DNA of 64,000 nt from Marinomonas ostreistagni (GTDB lineage Bacteria; Pseudomonadota; Gammaproteobacteria; Pseudomonadales; Marinomonadaceae), in contig NZ_JAEMUH010000006.1 of NCBI RefSeq assembly GCF_016461785.1, positions 62,001-126,000 on the forward strand, written 5' to 3'. The first letter of the stretch is position 1; each line of letters starts with the position of its first letter. The position numbers were made by a program, and so were the translations under genes. Below are positions 39,025 through 47,856 of this stretch, piece after piece. The notes below the pieces were generated by a model. It was not told where the DNA came from. It was given only the letters and a program-made list of their open reading frames with translations, and searched no databases.

Positions 39025-39168
39025 TGCTCCCCTCTTGTATATCCAACCTAAGCATCCGATACTCTGCGTTTAGCTTATTCATTACCATTTCAAGGAGCTT
39101 GTTAATCTAGTGCCTGCTATTCACGTTTCCACTTCCCTGTTACGAATTTCTCAAAGCAAAGGATTGTT

Positions 39169-40023
39169 ATGAAAACGCCCAAGAGACTACAACCCCTTAT
39201 TGAAGACGGCTTAATCGATGAAGTCATCAGCCAACTGATGAGCGGTAAAGAAGCGACCGTGTTTATGGTCCGCTGTGGGTCAGAGATTCGCTGTGCCAAG
39301 GTGTATAAAGACGCAGGCAAACGCAGCTTTAAACAAGCGGTACAATACCGTGAAGGCCGTAAAGTGCGTAACAGTCGCCAAGCCCGCGCCATGGCCAAAG
39401 GTTCAAAATACGGTCGTGAAGAACAAGAGTCTCTATGGCACAACGCCGAAGTGGATGCGCTCTACAAACTGGCCCAAGCCAATGTGCGTGTGCCTAAGCC
39501 CTATGGTTGCATTGATGGCGTACTGTTAATGGAACTGATCACCGATGCGGACGGCGATGTGGCACCGCGTTTAAACGATGTGAAACTCACACAGGAAGAA
39601 GCCCTAGCACATCACACGCAAATCATCCGCGATGTGGTGCGCATGCTCTGCACTGGCCTCGTCCATGGAGACTTATCCGAATTTAACGTGCTAGTCGACC
39701 AAGATGGCCCCGTGATCATCGACCTCCCTCAAGCTGTCGACGCCGTGGCGAATAACCATGCAGAATGGATGCTAGAGCGCGATATCAACAATATGCGCGA
39801 TTTTTACGGCCAATTCGCCCCCGAGCTACTTACTACACAGTACGCCAAAGAAATTTGGGAGATCTATGAGTCAGGCAAGCTTACCCCTGAAACAGAGTTA
39901 ACTGGCCACTTTGATGAACCGACTGAATCCGCTGATGTGGATGCCGTATTGTCAGAGATCCAAGAAGCATTTAAAGAAGAGCAAGAGAGATTGGCACGGA
40001 TGCAAAGCACGGATGAGGATTGA
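39169..40023 (+). CDS. RIO-family serine protein kinase
   Basis: The 284-residue protein is a bacterial RIO1-like kinase. Visible are the ATP-site start GLIDEVISQLMSGKEATVFMVRC (about 15-37), the conserved Lys in CAKVYKD (about 44), catalytic loop HGDLSEFNVLV (about 165) and metal-binding IIDLPQAVD (about 183), which replaces DFG in this family. Targets in bacteria are not well known. It is preceded by 209 bp with the transporter terminator. Confidence 0.93.
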   Translation: MKTPKRLQPLIEDGLIDEVISQLMSGKEATVFMVRCGSEIRCAKVYKDAGKRSFKQAVQYREGRKVRNSRQARAMAKGSKYGREEQESLWHNAEVDALYKLAQANVRVPKPYGCIDGVLLMELITDADGDVAPRLNDVKLTQEEALAHHTQIIRDVVRMLCTGLVHGDLSEFNVLVDQDGPVIIDLPQAVDAVANNHAEWMLERDINNMRDFYGQFAPELLTTQYAKEIWEIYESGKLTPETELTGHFDEPTESADVDAVLSEIQEAFKEEQERLARMQSTDED

Positions 40024-40078
40024 GTAATTCGGTAGTCAACTAGGGCAGAATGGACCAATTTGATCTGCCCTAACATTT

Positions 40079-41161
40079 CTAAGCAGATACCAGTCTGTAG
40101 CAGTTTTTGCCGGACATTTTGGCAGAATACAAGGCTTCGTCCACCGAGCGTAACGCTGTACGATGCGCTTTAGAGTTATGCCGCACTCCACCCAAGCTAA
40201 TCGTAACTGAGCGCCCGATGCCAAATGAATGATGTGAGATGCTTTCTAACAAACGTTCAAGTTTAGCAGTAAAACCATCCTCACTCTCACCGTACATGAC
40301 GAGAATAAACTCTTCGCCCCCCCAACGGCCAGCAACGCCATTCTCGCCACATATACTGCGCATAATATCAGCGATGCCCACTAATACCTCATCACCAGCA
40401 CTATGACCAAATTCATCGTTCACTTGTTTGAAATTATCAACGTCCGCCATAGCAATAAACAAATCTTGGTCAGAATTGAGGAGTAAATCCTCCATATAAC
40501 GACGGTTATAAAGACCTGTCAGAGGATCCGTCAACGCTTGTATTTTCAGTTTTTCATTGGATTCTTGTAGCAGTTTATGGGATGCCCGACGACTGAATTC
40601 GTAGTAGCACGACAAGATAAACAGCAGCAAATAGATCACAACTGTATTTGAAAAAGAATCAATGTCCCATGGGGCAGGCTGCCATACACCTAGGTTGCTC
40701 TCAGCAAACCAAGCAATAAAAACTAAATACGCAACGCTGTACAACGCACCATATAGAAACCCTAAAAGGAAGACACTCAAGACAGGGGTAACAAATGCCC
40801 AAGCCAACGAATAATCCAGGTTGTGACGATCTAAAATCACCATCAAACAGACACCGGAGACCATTAACAACAATATGAAGGACGCCAGAAGAACGCGCCG
40901 AAAGAACAGCAAAGCGGATAATGAGATAAGCCCCATTAACGTACCAACAGCGTCCACATATAAAAGAGGTGGGTAGTAATCAATGACTAAGTTATAAAAG
41001 GCAAAAAAAGCAGCAGCACCCGTACAGGCAAAGATGGAGATCAGTACCAAACTGAGGTGGCGATATTGTTCATCTGATTTAGACACGCCTAAATATTTCA
41101 CTAATAGAGATTCAATCACCCTTGCACCTTTCATTATCAGCGTGGCCAATCCTTTCCTCAT
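40079..41161 (-). CDS. diguanylate cyclase (GGDEF) with membrane-bound sensor
   Basis: The 360-residue protein has six or so hydrophobic segments (about residues 40-185) and a GGDEF domain from about 205. The active-site loop reads WGGEEF, the accepted GGEEF variant, with DPLTGLYNRRYMEDLL at the start of the domain and DVDNFKQVNDEFGHSAGDEVL, so c-di-GMP synthesis is likely. I see no RxxD I-site at the usual place. The ATG at 41161 has AAGGAA eight bases upstream; the longer frame starts at a TTG. Confidence 0.92.
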   Translation of the reverse strand: MRKGLATLIMKGARVIESLLVKYLGVSKSDEQYRHLSLVLISIFACTGAAAFFAFYNLVIDYYPPLLYVDAVGTLMGLISLSALLFFRRVLLASFILLLMVSGVCLMVILDRHNLDYSLAWAFVTPVLSVFLLGFLYGALYSVAYLVFIAWFAESNLGVWQPAPWDIDSFSNTVVIYLLLFILSCYYEFSRRASHKLLQESNEKLKIQALTDPLTGLYNRRYMEDLLLNSDQDLFIAMADVDNFKQVNDEFGHSAGDEVLVGIADIMRSICGENGVAGRWGGEEFILVMYGESEDGFTAKLERLLESISHHSFGIGRSVTISLGGVRHNSKAHRTALRSVDEALYSAKMSGKNCYRLVSA

Positions 41162-41441
41162 CCCTGTACTTCCTTGCAAGAATTATCCAGACGATAATAC
41201 ATAAAAAATCGCTTTGATACTTTAGGCGCAGGTCAAAACAGCCTATTTGAAATTGGCATTGCTTGATGACATTAAGTCATGAGAGGAATACATGACGCTT
41301 AACATTCACCTGCAACCCCCTACCCTCTACTTAAAATCATCTTAAATTCTCGATGTACCGCCCTTCGTGTTGACCAAATTTACGTATCTCCATTACCTTT
41401 GATGACAACATCCCATTACAAGCTAGGCACGAGGGGAACTT

Positions 41442-42782
41442 ATGACTATAAGCTTACCGACAAATTCTAAAATGCTGACGAAAGAGTTTACTTTCGGTGT
41501 CGCAACGGCCTCCTTTCAGATCGAAGGTGCCACCAGCGCTGATGGCCGCTTACCTTGTATCTGGGACACATTTTGCGCAACACCCGGCAAAGTATTGAAT
41601 GGTGATGATGGCTCTAAAGCCTGTAACCATTACAACCTTTGGCAAGAGGACGTACAACTCATCAAAAGCATGGGAGTCGATGCCTATCGGCTTTCGATTG
41701 CATGGCCAAGGCTAATGGATGAGAAAGGACAAGCCAATGAAAAAGGCATCGAGTTTTATCGTAACCTCCTAAAATCTCTAAAAGCAGAAGGTTTAAAAAC
41801 CTTTGTGACACTTTATCACTGGGATTTACCCCAATACCTTGAAGATCGTGGCGGCTGGGTCAACCGAGAAACGGCCTACCGTTTTGTCGAGTACGCTGAA
41901 CTGGCGACCAAAGAGCTCGGTGAGTGGGTGGACTCTTGGGCGACCTTCAACGAACCTTTCTGTGCCGCTATTTTGGGTTACGAATATGGCATCCATGCTC
42001 CAGGGCTAACCTCTCCTAAATATGGCCGACAAGCAGCGCATCACATTCTATTAGCCCACGGTTTGGCATTGCCTGTGATTCGTCGTAACAGCCCCAATAG
42101 CCAAGTTGGCATCGTACTCAATATGAATCGTACCTACCCAGCTTCAGCCAAAAGCGAAGACCAGTTCGCAGCCTTGGTTCGTGAGACCCTAGATAATCAA
42201 TTCTTTATCGAGCCATTGCTTAAAGCACAATATCCGAAACTGCTGAAAAAAGTACTACCAGACCATCTACCGACAGTACTGCCCGGAGACATGGACATCA
42301 TCTCTCGCCCTATCGACTTTCTAGGTATGAACTTCTACACCTGCAATCATAATGAATTCGATGAAAACACTTTATTCAAAGACGTTAAGAGCAAACAACA
42401 GGTTGAATACACCGACATCGGCTGGGAAATCGCACCCCACGCCTTCAGCGAACTGCTGATCAACCTAAATGAACAATATTCACTACCACCTATGTTTATC
42501 ACTGAAAATGGTGCCGCCTGCGCAGATGTGATGATTGATGGAGAAGTAAATGATGAGCAGCGCGTTCGCTACCTAAACGGCCATATTAACGCCGTGAACG
42601 ACGCGATCGAAGCCGGTGTGGATATTCGTGGTTACTTTGCTTGGAGTTTAATGGACAACTTCGAATGGGCCGAAGGATACAGCAAACGTTTCGGGCTTTG
42701 TTACGTCGACTACGAAACCCAAAAGCGTACCATCAAACGCAGTGGCAAAGCTTATAAAGCCTTACTGGAAAGTCGCAGCTAA
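41442..42782 (+). CDS. GH1 beta-glucosidase
   Basis: This 446-residue glycoside hydrolase family 1 enzyme cleaves beta-glucosides in the cytoplasm. The acid/base glutamate is in ATFNEPFC (about residue 167) and the nucleophile in FITENGAAC (about 352). Other family marks are FTFGVATASFQIEGA near the start, YRLSIAWPR, TLYHWDLPQYLEDRGGW and the C-terminal YFAWSLMDNFEWAEGYSKRFGL. No sugar phosphate or transport partner is nearby. Confidence 0.95.
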   Translation: MTISLPTNSKMLTKEFTFGVATASFQIEGATSADGRLPCIWDTFCATPGKVLNGDDGSKACNHYNLWQEDVQLIKSMGVDAYRLSIAWPRLMDEKGQANEKGIEFYRNLLKSLKAEGLKTFVTLYHWDLPQYLEDRGGWVNRETAYRFVEYAELATKELGEWVDSWATFNEPFCAAILGYEYGIHAPGLTSPKYGRQAAHHILLAHGLALPVIRRNSPNSQVGIVLNMNRTYPASAKSEDQFAALVRETLDNQFFIEPLLKAQYPKLLKKVLPDHLPTVLPGDMDIISRPIDFLGMNFYTCNHNEFDENTLFKDVKSKQQVEYTDIGWEIAPHAFSELLINLNEQYSLPPMFITENGAACADVMIDGEVNDEQRVRYLNGHINAVNDAIEAGVDIRGYFAWSLMDNFEWAEGYSKRFGLCYVDYETQKRTIKRSGKAYKALLESRS

Positions 42783-42795
42783 GCCCGACTCGATT

Positions 42796-42851
42796 TAAGT
42801 TTTAGGGGCCGCTAAAATAGAAGTAATTTTAACTGCCCCTTAAGAAACTTA
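42796..42851. terminator. large hairpin between the glucosidase and cupin genes
   Basis: An extended stem can form from three nested pairings: TAAGTTT with AAACTTA, AGGGGC (42804-42809) with GCCCCT (42835-42840), and CTAAAAT with ATTTTAA inside. It separates two convergent genes and overlaps the cupin stop codon, so it probably serves both directions. Confidence 0.65.
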
Positions 42852-43193
42852 CGCGAATACGAAGTATTTGCGAACGGTTTCAACCACTTCCCATGTACCT
42901 TTCATACCTGGCTCGATCACGAATACATCACCGCCTTTAAGGTGCTTAGGCTCTTCACCTTCTGGCGTGATGATGCAGTAACCTTCTAGAAAGTGACAGA
43001 ACTCCCATTTGTCGTAAGCAACTTCAAATTTACCAGGAGTGCAAATCCAAGTGCCCATGATCTTGCTGCCATCTTCGGATAGGTAAGCATTTAGGTTTAC
43101 AGTATGTGGCTCACCTTCGATACGCTTCCATTTTGTTGCATCAACAACAGGTGTAGGGCAAGTTTCACGCATTACGGTAATGAAATCAGACAT
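42849..43193 (-). CDS. cupin-domain protein (DUF861-like)
   Basis: The 114-residue protein is a small single cupin: GTWICTPGKFEVAYDKWEFCHFLEGYCIITPEGEEPKHLKGGDVFVIEPGMKGTWEVVE. This pattern is typical of the EutQ-like/DUF861 group, but the usual metal-binding histidines are partly missing (EFCHFLEG retains one). Function unknown. I choose the ATG at 43193 (MSDFITVMR); an upstream in-frame start adds 16 unlikely residues. Confidence 0.82.
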   Translation of the reverse strand: MSDFITVMRETCPTPVVDATKWKRIEGEPHTVNLNAYLSEDGSKIMGTWICTPGKFEVAYDKWEFCHFLEGYCIITPEGEEPKHLKGGDVFVIEPGMKGTWEVVETVRKYFVFA

Positions 43194-43361
43194 CACAGTT
43201 CCATTTATAGAGTTAATGAGACTGCATTGTAGAGCGCACAAAAGCGCTAGGGTTGCCTCGTTCCGACCAAATGTTGTGTGATTCCTGCTCTACTCTACTG
43301 GTTGGGAAACGATAAGGGCTGGTATGACTTTGAGTTTTTTGGCTGACACTGATTGTTTAAA

Positions 43362-43393
43362 AAAAACCGGCTTCTGATATGAAGTCGGTTTTT
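43362..43393 (-). terminator. terminator of the peroxiredoxin gene
   Basis: Bases 43362-43374 pair with 43381-43393 (13 bp with one G-T pair) around a 6-base loop; on the minus strand a run of T follows. It sits 17 bp past the peroxiredoxin stop. Confidence 0.85.
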
Positions 43394-43409
43394 CAGTATC
43401 GAAACTAAG

Positions 43410-44063
43410 CTATTTATCGAGCTTAGTAGTACGTAGATAAGGTAACTTGATGTCAACCTCGCCGTATTTGGCTTTAGCCTGTTCATCATTTAAAGATAAT
43501 GCCACAATCACCTCATCACCCACCTGCCAATTTGCTGGCATAGCGATAGGTTCTCCGTAGCTCGCTTGCAACGCGTCCAAAGCTCGTAGCACTTCAGCAA
43601 AGTTGCGACCAACTGACATTGGATAAGACATGGAAAGCTGAAGCTTTTTATCTGGGCTAATAATAAAGACTACACGGACACTCGCTGAATCCGCTGCGGT
43701 ACGTCCATCCGGCAAATAAGCGTCAGCTGGTAACATGTCTAATGCTTTAGAAACCGCCAACGATTCGTCCGCTATGATTGGGAAAGTAGGCGTAGCACCA
43801 GAGAAGGTCTCAATGTCTGCCTTCCACTGCTTGTGTTCTTCAACACCATCAACAGATAACCCCATCACTTTCGTACCGCGTTTTTCCCACTCTGCTGCTA
43901 ACGTCGCTACAGCGCCGAATTCTGTTGTGCAAACCGGTGTAAAGTCTTTAGGGTGACTAAAGAGAATCGCCCAGCTATCACCAATCCAGTCATGTAGTTT
44001 AAAAGTACCTAAATCAGTTTCTAGCTCTAGGTTAGGTACAGTGTCATTGATACGTAGTGCCAT
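43410..44063 (-). CDS. Prx6-type 1-Cys peroxiredoxin
   Basis: The 217-residue protein reduces peroxides through the cysteine in FTPVCTTEFG (about residue 45). PMSVGRNFAEVLRALDALQ and the C-terminal dimer extension (NWQVGDEVIV ... KYGEVDIKLPYLRTTK) mark the Prx6 subgroup. There is no second conserved resolving cysteine, consistent with a 1-Cys mechanism. It is a single gene; about 270 bp upstream are AT-rich. Confidence 0.95.
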   Translation of the reverse strand: MALRINDTVPNLELETDLGTFKLHDWIGDSWAILFSHPKDFTPVCTTEFGAVATLAAEWEKRGTKVMGLSVDGVEEHKQWKADIETFSGATPTFPIIADESLAVSKALDMLPADAYLPDGRTAADSASVRVVFIISPDKKLQLSMSYPMSVGRNFAEVLRALDALQASYGEPIAMPANWQVGDEVIVALSLNDEQAKAKYGEVDIKLPYLRTTKLDK

Positions 44064-44323
44064 ATTGAATACCTCTTTGGTAGATTGATTTTGCGTTGCT
44101 TTGATATATTCAAATATAGAATAAGCTTATAACTATTTAAACTACAATTTACATATCACCTCAATAGTATTTCACTATAAAGACTCGTAGTGGTAATGGA
44201 TCAGTAAGTTAGTTTGATGAATGCAAACGAAAGATGGTCAGGATTCAAGAGGTCTGTGCAAAGGAGCAAGTAAGACTAGCGAAGGTGGGGAGTGTTGAGC
44301 ACGATTTCTTCTCAACTCAAAGA

Positions 44324-44348
44324 TTAGAGCCTAATGGTTAGGCTCTAA
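44324..44348 (-). terminator. hairpin at the 3' end of the DUF2442 gene
   Basis: TTAGAGCCTAA (44324-44334) pairs perfectly with TTAGGCTCTAA (44338-44348) around a 3-base loop, and includes the stop codon. On the minus strand the tract after the stem (TCTTTGAG) is moderately T-rich. Confidence 0.65.
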
Positions 44349-44573
44349 ATGGGCTTTTAAAAACTCTGGCGCTAAATCCGCACCGTTCGGCCAAACTACC
44401 GTTTCCAACTCAGGATCGACAGTAAACGCCTTAAACTGATCAAGTTCTTGAAGGGGCTCAAAGATAGGACCTTTTAGAAGATTTGATAAATTCACCACAC
44501 CGTCAGAGCCGTCGTCGAAGGACACCCAGATACGGTAGTCAGATAGATATTTAGCGTCTAGTACATGCAGCAT
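44331..44573 (-). CDS. DUF2442 protein
   Basis: The 80-residue protein has the DUF2442 layout: HVLDAKYLSDYRIWVSFDDGSDGVVNLSNLL, then FKAFTVDPELETVVWPNGADLAPEFLKA. DUF2442 genes are often next to a DUF4160 gene, and such pairs resemble toxin-antitoxin or mobile-element cargo, but no partner is seen here. It is the last intact gene before the inverted-repeat-bounded block. Confidence 0.8.
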   Translation of the reverse strand: MLHVLDAKYLSDYRIWVSFDDGSDGVVNLSNLLKGPIFEPLQELDQFKAFTVDPELETVVWPNGADLAPEFLKAHLEPNH

Positions 44574-44645
44574 GGTTTGTTCTGATGGGAATTTTTTATC
44601 TGAGTCTGATTGTTTGGTGATTGGCTTTGAGGCAGATGATCTTAA

Positions 44646-44665
44646 TTTTCATCTGACCCCAATAG
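44646..44665 (+). repeat. left copy of a 20-bp inverted repeat
   Basis: The 20 bases beginning TTTTCATCTGACC and ending CCCAATAG recur exactly, in inverted orientation, at 49163-49182. An exact 20-bp match within 64 kb is unlikely by chance. GGGGTCAGA-like words are often seen at edges of mobile elements. The repeat lies inside the start of the chimeric LysR remnant frame. Confidence 0.8.
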
Positions 44666-44668
44666 TTG

Positions 44669-44997
44669 TGAATCAGCCAATCGATTTTACCTTAGATGTG
44701 TCAGAACGTTTTTTTGGACAAAAGTTTGCCAATGCTCTTGCTAATTTAGTAATCAATGAATTACCCCAAGTAGCTTATGAGACCGTAGAAATTATTACCG
44801 AAATAGCCTTAGTCTCTGCGGGCTTAGGTTGCACGCTAGTAGGCGAGTCAATATCGAGTTATCAGAGTCATGGTGTAGTGTTTATTCCAGTTGATGATCT
44901 TAAAATAAAAAGTGTTGTGGGAGCGATTTTCCTAGCTGACGAAAAAGGCGTACTGATAGAGAAATTTCTTGATTGTTTGAGCTTAGACCAAGAATAA
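44669..44997 (+). pseudogene. remnant of a LysR-family regulator (C-terminal part)
   Basis: A frame open from 44572 encodes, after the repeat, a peptide that fits the second half of a LysR effector domain: VSERFFGQKFANALANLV, ETVEIITEIALVSAGLGCTLV, GVVFIPVDDLK and FLADEKGVLIEKFLDCL. The HTH and first half are missing, and the first 30 codons come from unrelated sequence plus the 20-bp repeat. It ends next to an intact LysR gene. I judge this a decayed regulator whose 5' part was lost at the left boundary of the block. Confidence 0.75.
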
Positions 44998-45035
44998 TCA
45001 CGTATTGCGTTTACTTGACCGTAGGCCCCCTATTT

Positions 45036-45950
45036 ATGATGAAAATTAACAGCCAACATATTGATGAAATTGCGGCACTGCTAGCCGTTGCTTCTAACGA
45101 CACTTTTGCCGCAGCCGGAAAAGCAATTGGACGGCATCCTACCATTATTTCTAAACGTATCGCTTCATTGGAGACCCGCCTTGGTGTTCGTTTGGTCGAA
45201 CGCACGACACGCCAAGTTCAACTAACAGATACAGGCAAACATCTCGCTGATAAATATAGGGTAGCGACTGACCTTATAGAGGAAGCGCAGGAAGAAGCGA
45301 CTGAAAATGCGAATAATCTAAGTGGAAGACTAAAACTGGCTTTTCCAGCCACTATGGGACGTTTGTGGTTAGCACCCAAAATTCCGGAGTTCATGGTGAA
45401 GTATCCCAATCTAGAGCTAGATATTAGCTATAGCGATAATTATGTCGATCTTATTGAAGGTGGCTTTGATGCTGCCATTCGAATTGGGCATCTAACCGAC
45501 AGTCGTCTCGTTGCTCGTAAGCTGACCAGTCATAAACGAATACTCGTTGCGTCACCTAATTATTTGCAACAGCATGGAACGCCTACAGAGCCAGACCAAC
45601 TACTTGAGCACAATTGTATCGGTAACCCAAGTCTTCACTCCTACCCAATATGGCGCCTTTCCGATGGACAGCAACTAGCTATGGTTCGTACCAACGGAAC
45701 CTTAGTCACTAACGATAGTATCGCCATGCTAGAAGCGGCACGGGCTGGCATTGGAATACTTGGTGCTGGTGAGTGGCTTGTTGCTCAAGAGATACATACA
45801 GGAACCTTAGTACAACTGATGCCGCAATGGCATTTTGATAGTGATGGCGGCATCTATTTGGTTCGAGCGTCGCGTCACTATGTATCAGCTCGAACGGACG
45901 CATTTGGTGAATGGATTTCACAGCTATTTCAGCCAGTACCATGGAAATAG
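45036..45950 (+). CDS. LysR-family regulator of the Rid/PhzF operon
   Basis: This 304-residue LysR protein has an intact HTH (IAALLAVASNDTFAAAGKAIGRHPTIISKRIASLETRLGVRLVERTTR) and effector domain (LEAARAGIGILGAGEWLV). It is 125 bp upstream of the Rid gene on the same strand and a dyad in that gap is a candidate site. The start at 45036 or 45039 is uncertain: no clear ribosome binding site is visible, and an open frame continues upstream to 44973. Confidence 0.88.
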   Translation: MMKINSQHIDEIAALLAVASNDTFAAAGKAIGRHPTIISKRIASLETRLGVRLVERTTRQVQLTDTGKHLADKYRVATDLIEEAQEEATENANNLSGRLKLAFPATMGRLWLAPKIPEFMVKYPNLELDISYSDNYVDLIEGGFDAAIRIGHLTDSRLVARKLTSHKRILVASPNYLQQHGTPTEPDQLLEHNCIGNPSLHSYPIWRLSDGQQLAMVRTNGTLVTNDSIAMLEAARAGIGILGAGEWLVAQEIHTGTLVQLMPQWHFDSDGGIYLVRASRHYVSARTDAFGEWISQLFQPVPWK

Positions 45951-45973
45951 TTAGTGCTACTTTAAAGCATGAT

Positions 45974-45992
45974 TCATGCAAATAATGCATGA
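45974..45992. promoter_or_regulatory. candidate LysR operator
   Basis: TCATGC (45974-45979) and GCATGA (45987-45992) form an inverted repeat with a 7-base spacer, inside the 125-bp gap between the LysR gene and the first Rid gene. The size is right for a LysR site. Confidence 0.4.
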
Positions 45993-46075
45993 GTATTGTG
46001 CAAATTTAAGATATTGCCTCCCACGGTGCATGTGACACAATCATCTCCAGCAGAAAAAATACAGGAGATTTCGAT

Positions 46076-46423
46076 ATGCCACACCTTTCCCCAGCAATAA
46101 AAACAGGCTCGCTACTTTTCTTATCTGGTCAACTTGCGTTTGATAGCAACGGCAAAATCCAAGGGGATATTGAAGAGCAGACAGCTTTAATTCTTGCTCA
46201 TCAGTTTAAGGTCCTAGCTGAATATAATTTGGGGCCAGAAAACGTCGTAAAAGCCGGTGTATGGATTACGGAGCGAAATAATTTTCAGAAATTTGATGCC
46301 GCATTTGCCCGCGCATTTGGCGACCATTTGCCAACTCGTTCTACCGTTATCTCACAACTGGCTCTTGAAGATGCTTTGGTTGAAATAGACTTAGTGGCTT
46401 CCTTTGAACCACTTACCCGTTGA
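46076..46423 (+). CDS. Rid-family protein (first of two)
   Basis: The 115-residue protein belongs to the Rid (YjgF/UK114) family: SPAIKTGSLLFLSGQLAFDSNG, VLAEYNLGPENVVKAGVWIT, FDAAFARAFGDHLPTRSTVISQLA. The Arg in PTRST matches the residue that binds enamine or imine carboxylates. It lacks the first 10-15 residues of RidA. AGGAG precedes the ATG. It heads the operon with PhzF, another Rid protein and a transporter. Confidence 0.88.
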   Translation: MPHLSPAIKTGSLLFLSGQLAFDSNGKIQGDIEEQTALILAHQFKVLAEYNLGPENVVKAGVWITERNNFQKFDAAFARAFGDHLPTRSTVISQLALEDALVEIDLVASFEPLTR

Positions 46424-46469
46424 TATATTGACATATCTTTGTAATTCCCTAATTTCGGAGAAAAATATT

Positions 46470-47300
46470 ATGAATATTCAGCGTATTGCTGCATTCTCAA
46501 ACGGTTCAGAAGGGGGAAATCCCGCCGGCGTTGTTCTATGTGAATTGATGCCTGACACCAAAACCATGCAAACATTGGCAGCAGAGATTGGTTATTCGGA
46601 AACTGTATTTGCAGCTCCTAACGATGCAGGTTGGCGAGTTCGGTATTTTTCACCAGAAGTTGAAGTAGACTTTTGCGGTCATGCAACCATTGCGCTCGGC
46701 TCCGCTCTTGCGCGAGATTTTGGGCCTGGAACCTTTCAATTAACACTCAATCACGCGCAAATAAGTGTCGAAGGCTACTTCTCGGAGCAGGACTGGGGGG
46801 CTTCATTTATCTCTCCACCTACTCATAGCCGCCCAATTGGTAAGGAATTACTCTCTGAAGCCCTCGCTTTATTTGGCCTCAGTGAGGCAAATCTTGATCT
46901 ACGAATTCCACCAGCTATAGCTCATGGCGGTGGAGATCACTTGATCCTTGCCTTAAAAGACAGACAAACATTGCAAGCGATGCAGTATAACCAAGAAGAT
47001 GGTCGTCATTTATCTCTTCGAGAAAAGCTTGTGACATTCAACCTGATTTACGCTGAACAGAATCAAGTATTCCACTCGCGAAATCCGTTTCCTGTTGGAG
47101 GAGTATTTGAAGACCCTGCAACTGGAGCGGCGGCAGCAGCACTTTCTGGATATCTCAGAGATATCACTTGGCCTCATCAGGGATCTATCGTGATTTATCA
47201 AGGGGAAGATATGGGTATGCCTTCACGCTTAACCGCTGAGATCTCACCTCAAATTGGCTCTGGGATCAAAGTGTCAGGCAGCGCACGATTGCTTAGCTGA
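46470..47300 (+). CDS. PhzF-family isomerase
   Basis: The 276-residue protein has the PhzF diaminopimelate-epimerase-like fold: IQRIAAFSNGSEGGNPAGVVL at the start, GYSETVFAAP with the catalytic Glu, RYFSPEVEVDFCGHATIALG and GGVFEDPATGAAAAALSGYL. Such proteins isomerise or epimerise small acids, but most have no known substrate. The ATG at 46470 follows CGGAG; a longer frame overlaps the Rid gene. Confidence 0.92.
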   Translation: MNIQRIAAFSNGSEGGNPAGVVLCELMPDTKTMQTLAAEIGYSETVFAAPNDAGWRVRYFSPEVEVDFCGHATIALGSALARDFGPGTFQLTLNHAQISVEGYFSEQDWGASFISPPTHSRPIGKELLSEALALFGLSEANLDLRIPPAIAHGGGDHLILALKDRQTLQAMQYNQEDGRHLSLREKLVTFNLIYAEQNQVFHSRNPFPVGGVFEDPATGAAAAALSGYLRDITWPHQGSIVIYQGEDMGMPSRLTAEISPQIGSGIKVSGSARLLS

Positions 47301-47317
47301 TCAAATAACATTCACTA

Positions 47318-47800
47318 ATGATTGAGAAGATTGGTATGCCAATATCACCAGAGAAAGCACTTGAATCACTTAATATTATTTTACCCTCAGCTCCTAAACC
47401 GGCAGGTCAATATCAACCTGCACGTTTAGTTGGAAATATGCTTTATTTATCTGGGCAAGGACCAAGAAGCGAAGATGGGCAATTTATAGCAGGAACTTTG
47501 GGTAACGATCTTACCGTTCAGGAAGGTTATTTAGCTGGGCGCAATGTGGGGTTGCAAATACTGGCCGTTGCTAAAGATGTATTAGGTGATTTATCACGTA
47601 TTGATTCGGTCGTTAAATTATTTGGTATGGTCAATGCCAGCGATAGCTTCGTTGATCATGCCAAAGTTGTGAACGGTTGCTCTGACTTACTGGTCGAAGT
47701 TTTAGGCGAAAAGGGCTGTCACACTCGCTCTGTTATGGGTGCGAATTCACTGCCTTTCAACATGATTCTCCAGGTAGATGCCATTTTCGCCATCAAATAA
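47318..47800 (+). CDS. Rid-family protein (second, UK114-like_1 type)
   Basis: This 160-residue protein is the longer type of Rid family member: LPSAPKPAGQYQPARLVGNMLYLSGQGPRSEDG, AGRNVGLQILAVAKDVLGDLSRIDSVVKLFGMVN and CHTRSVMGANSLPFNMILQVDAIF. Arg in HTRSV corresponds to the ligand-binding Arg. The Met at 47336 is an alternative start with GAGAAG upstream. It sits 17 bp after the PhzF gene. Confidence 0.87.
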   Translation: MIEKIGMPISPEKALESLNIILPSAPKPAGQYQPARLVGNMLYLSGQGPRSEDGQFIAGTLGNDLTVQEGYLAGRNVGLQILAVAKDVLGDLSRIDSVVKLFGMVNASDSFVDHAKVVNGCSDLLVEVLGEKGCHTRSVMGANSLPFNMILQVDAIFAIK

Positions 47801-47856
47801 ACACAACTTTAATAACCCCCTACTTCTAACGCTAAAAATATCTTTCAGGAATCAGC

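Noticed and set aside
40079-41161. GGEEF in place of GGDEF as a sign of an inactive cyclase
   Set aside because: GGEEF is a common active variant, and the surrounding metal and nucleotide residues are present.
41262-41276. ATGAC-ATTAA-GTCAT dyad upstream of the glucosidase
   Set aside because: Short arms, AT-rich context and no second copy; not distinguishable from chance.
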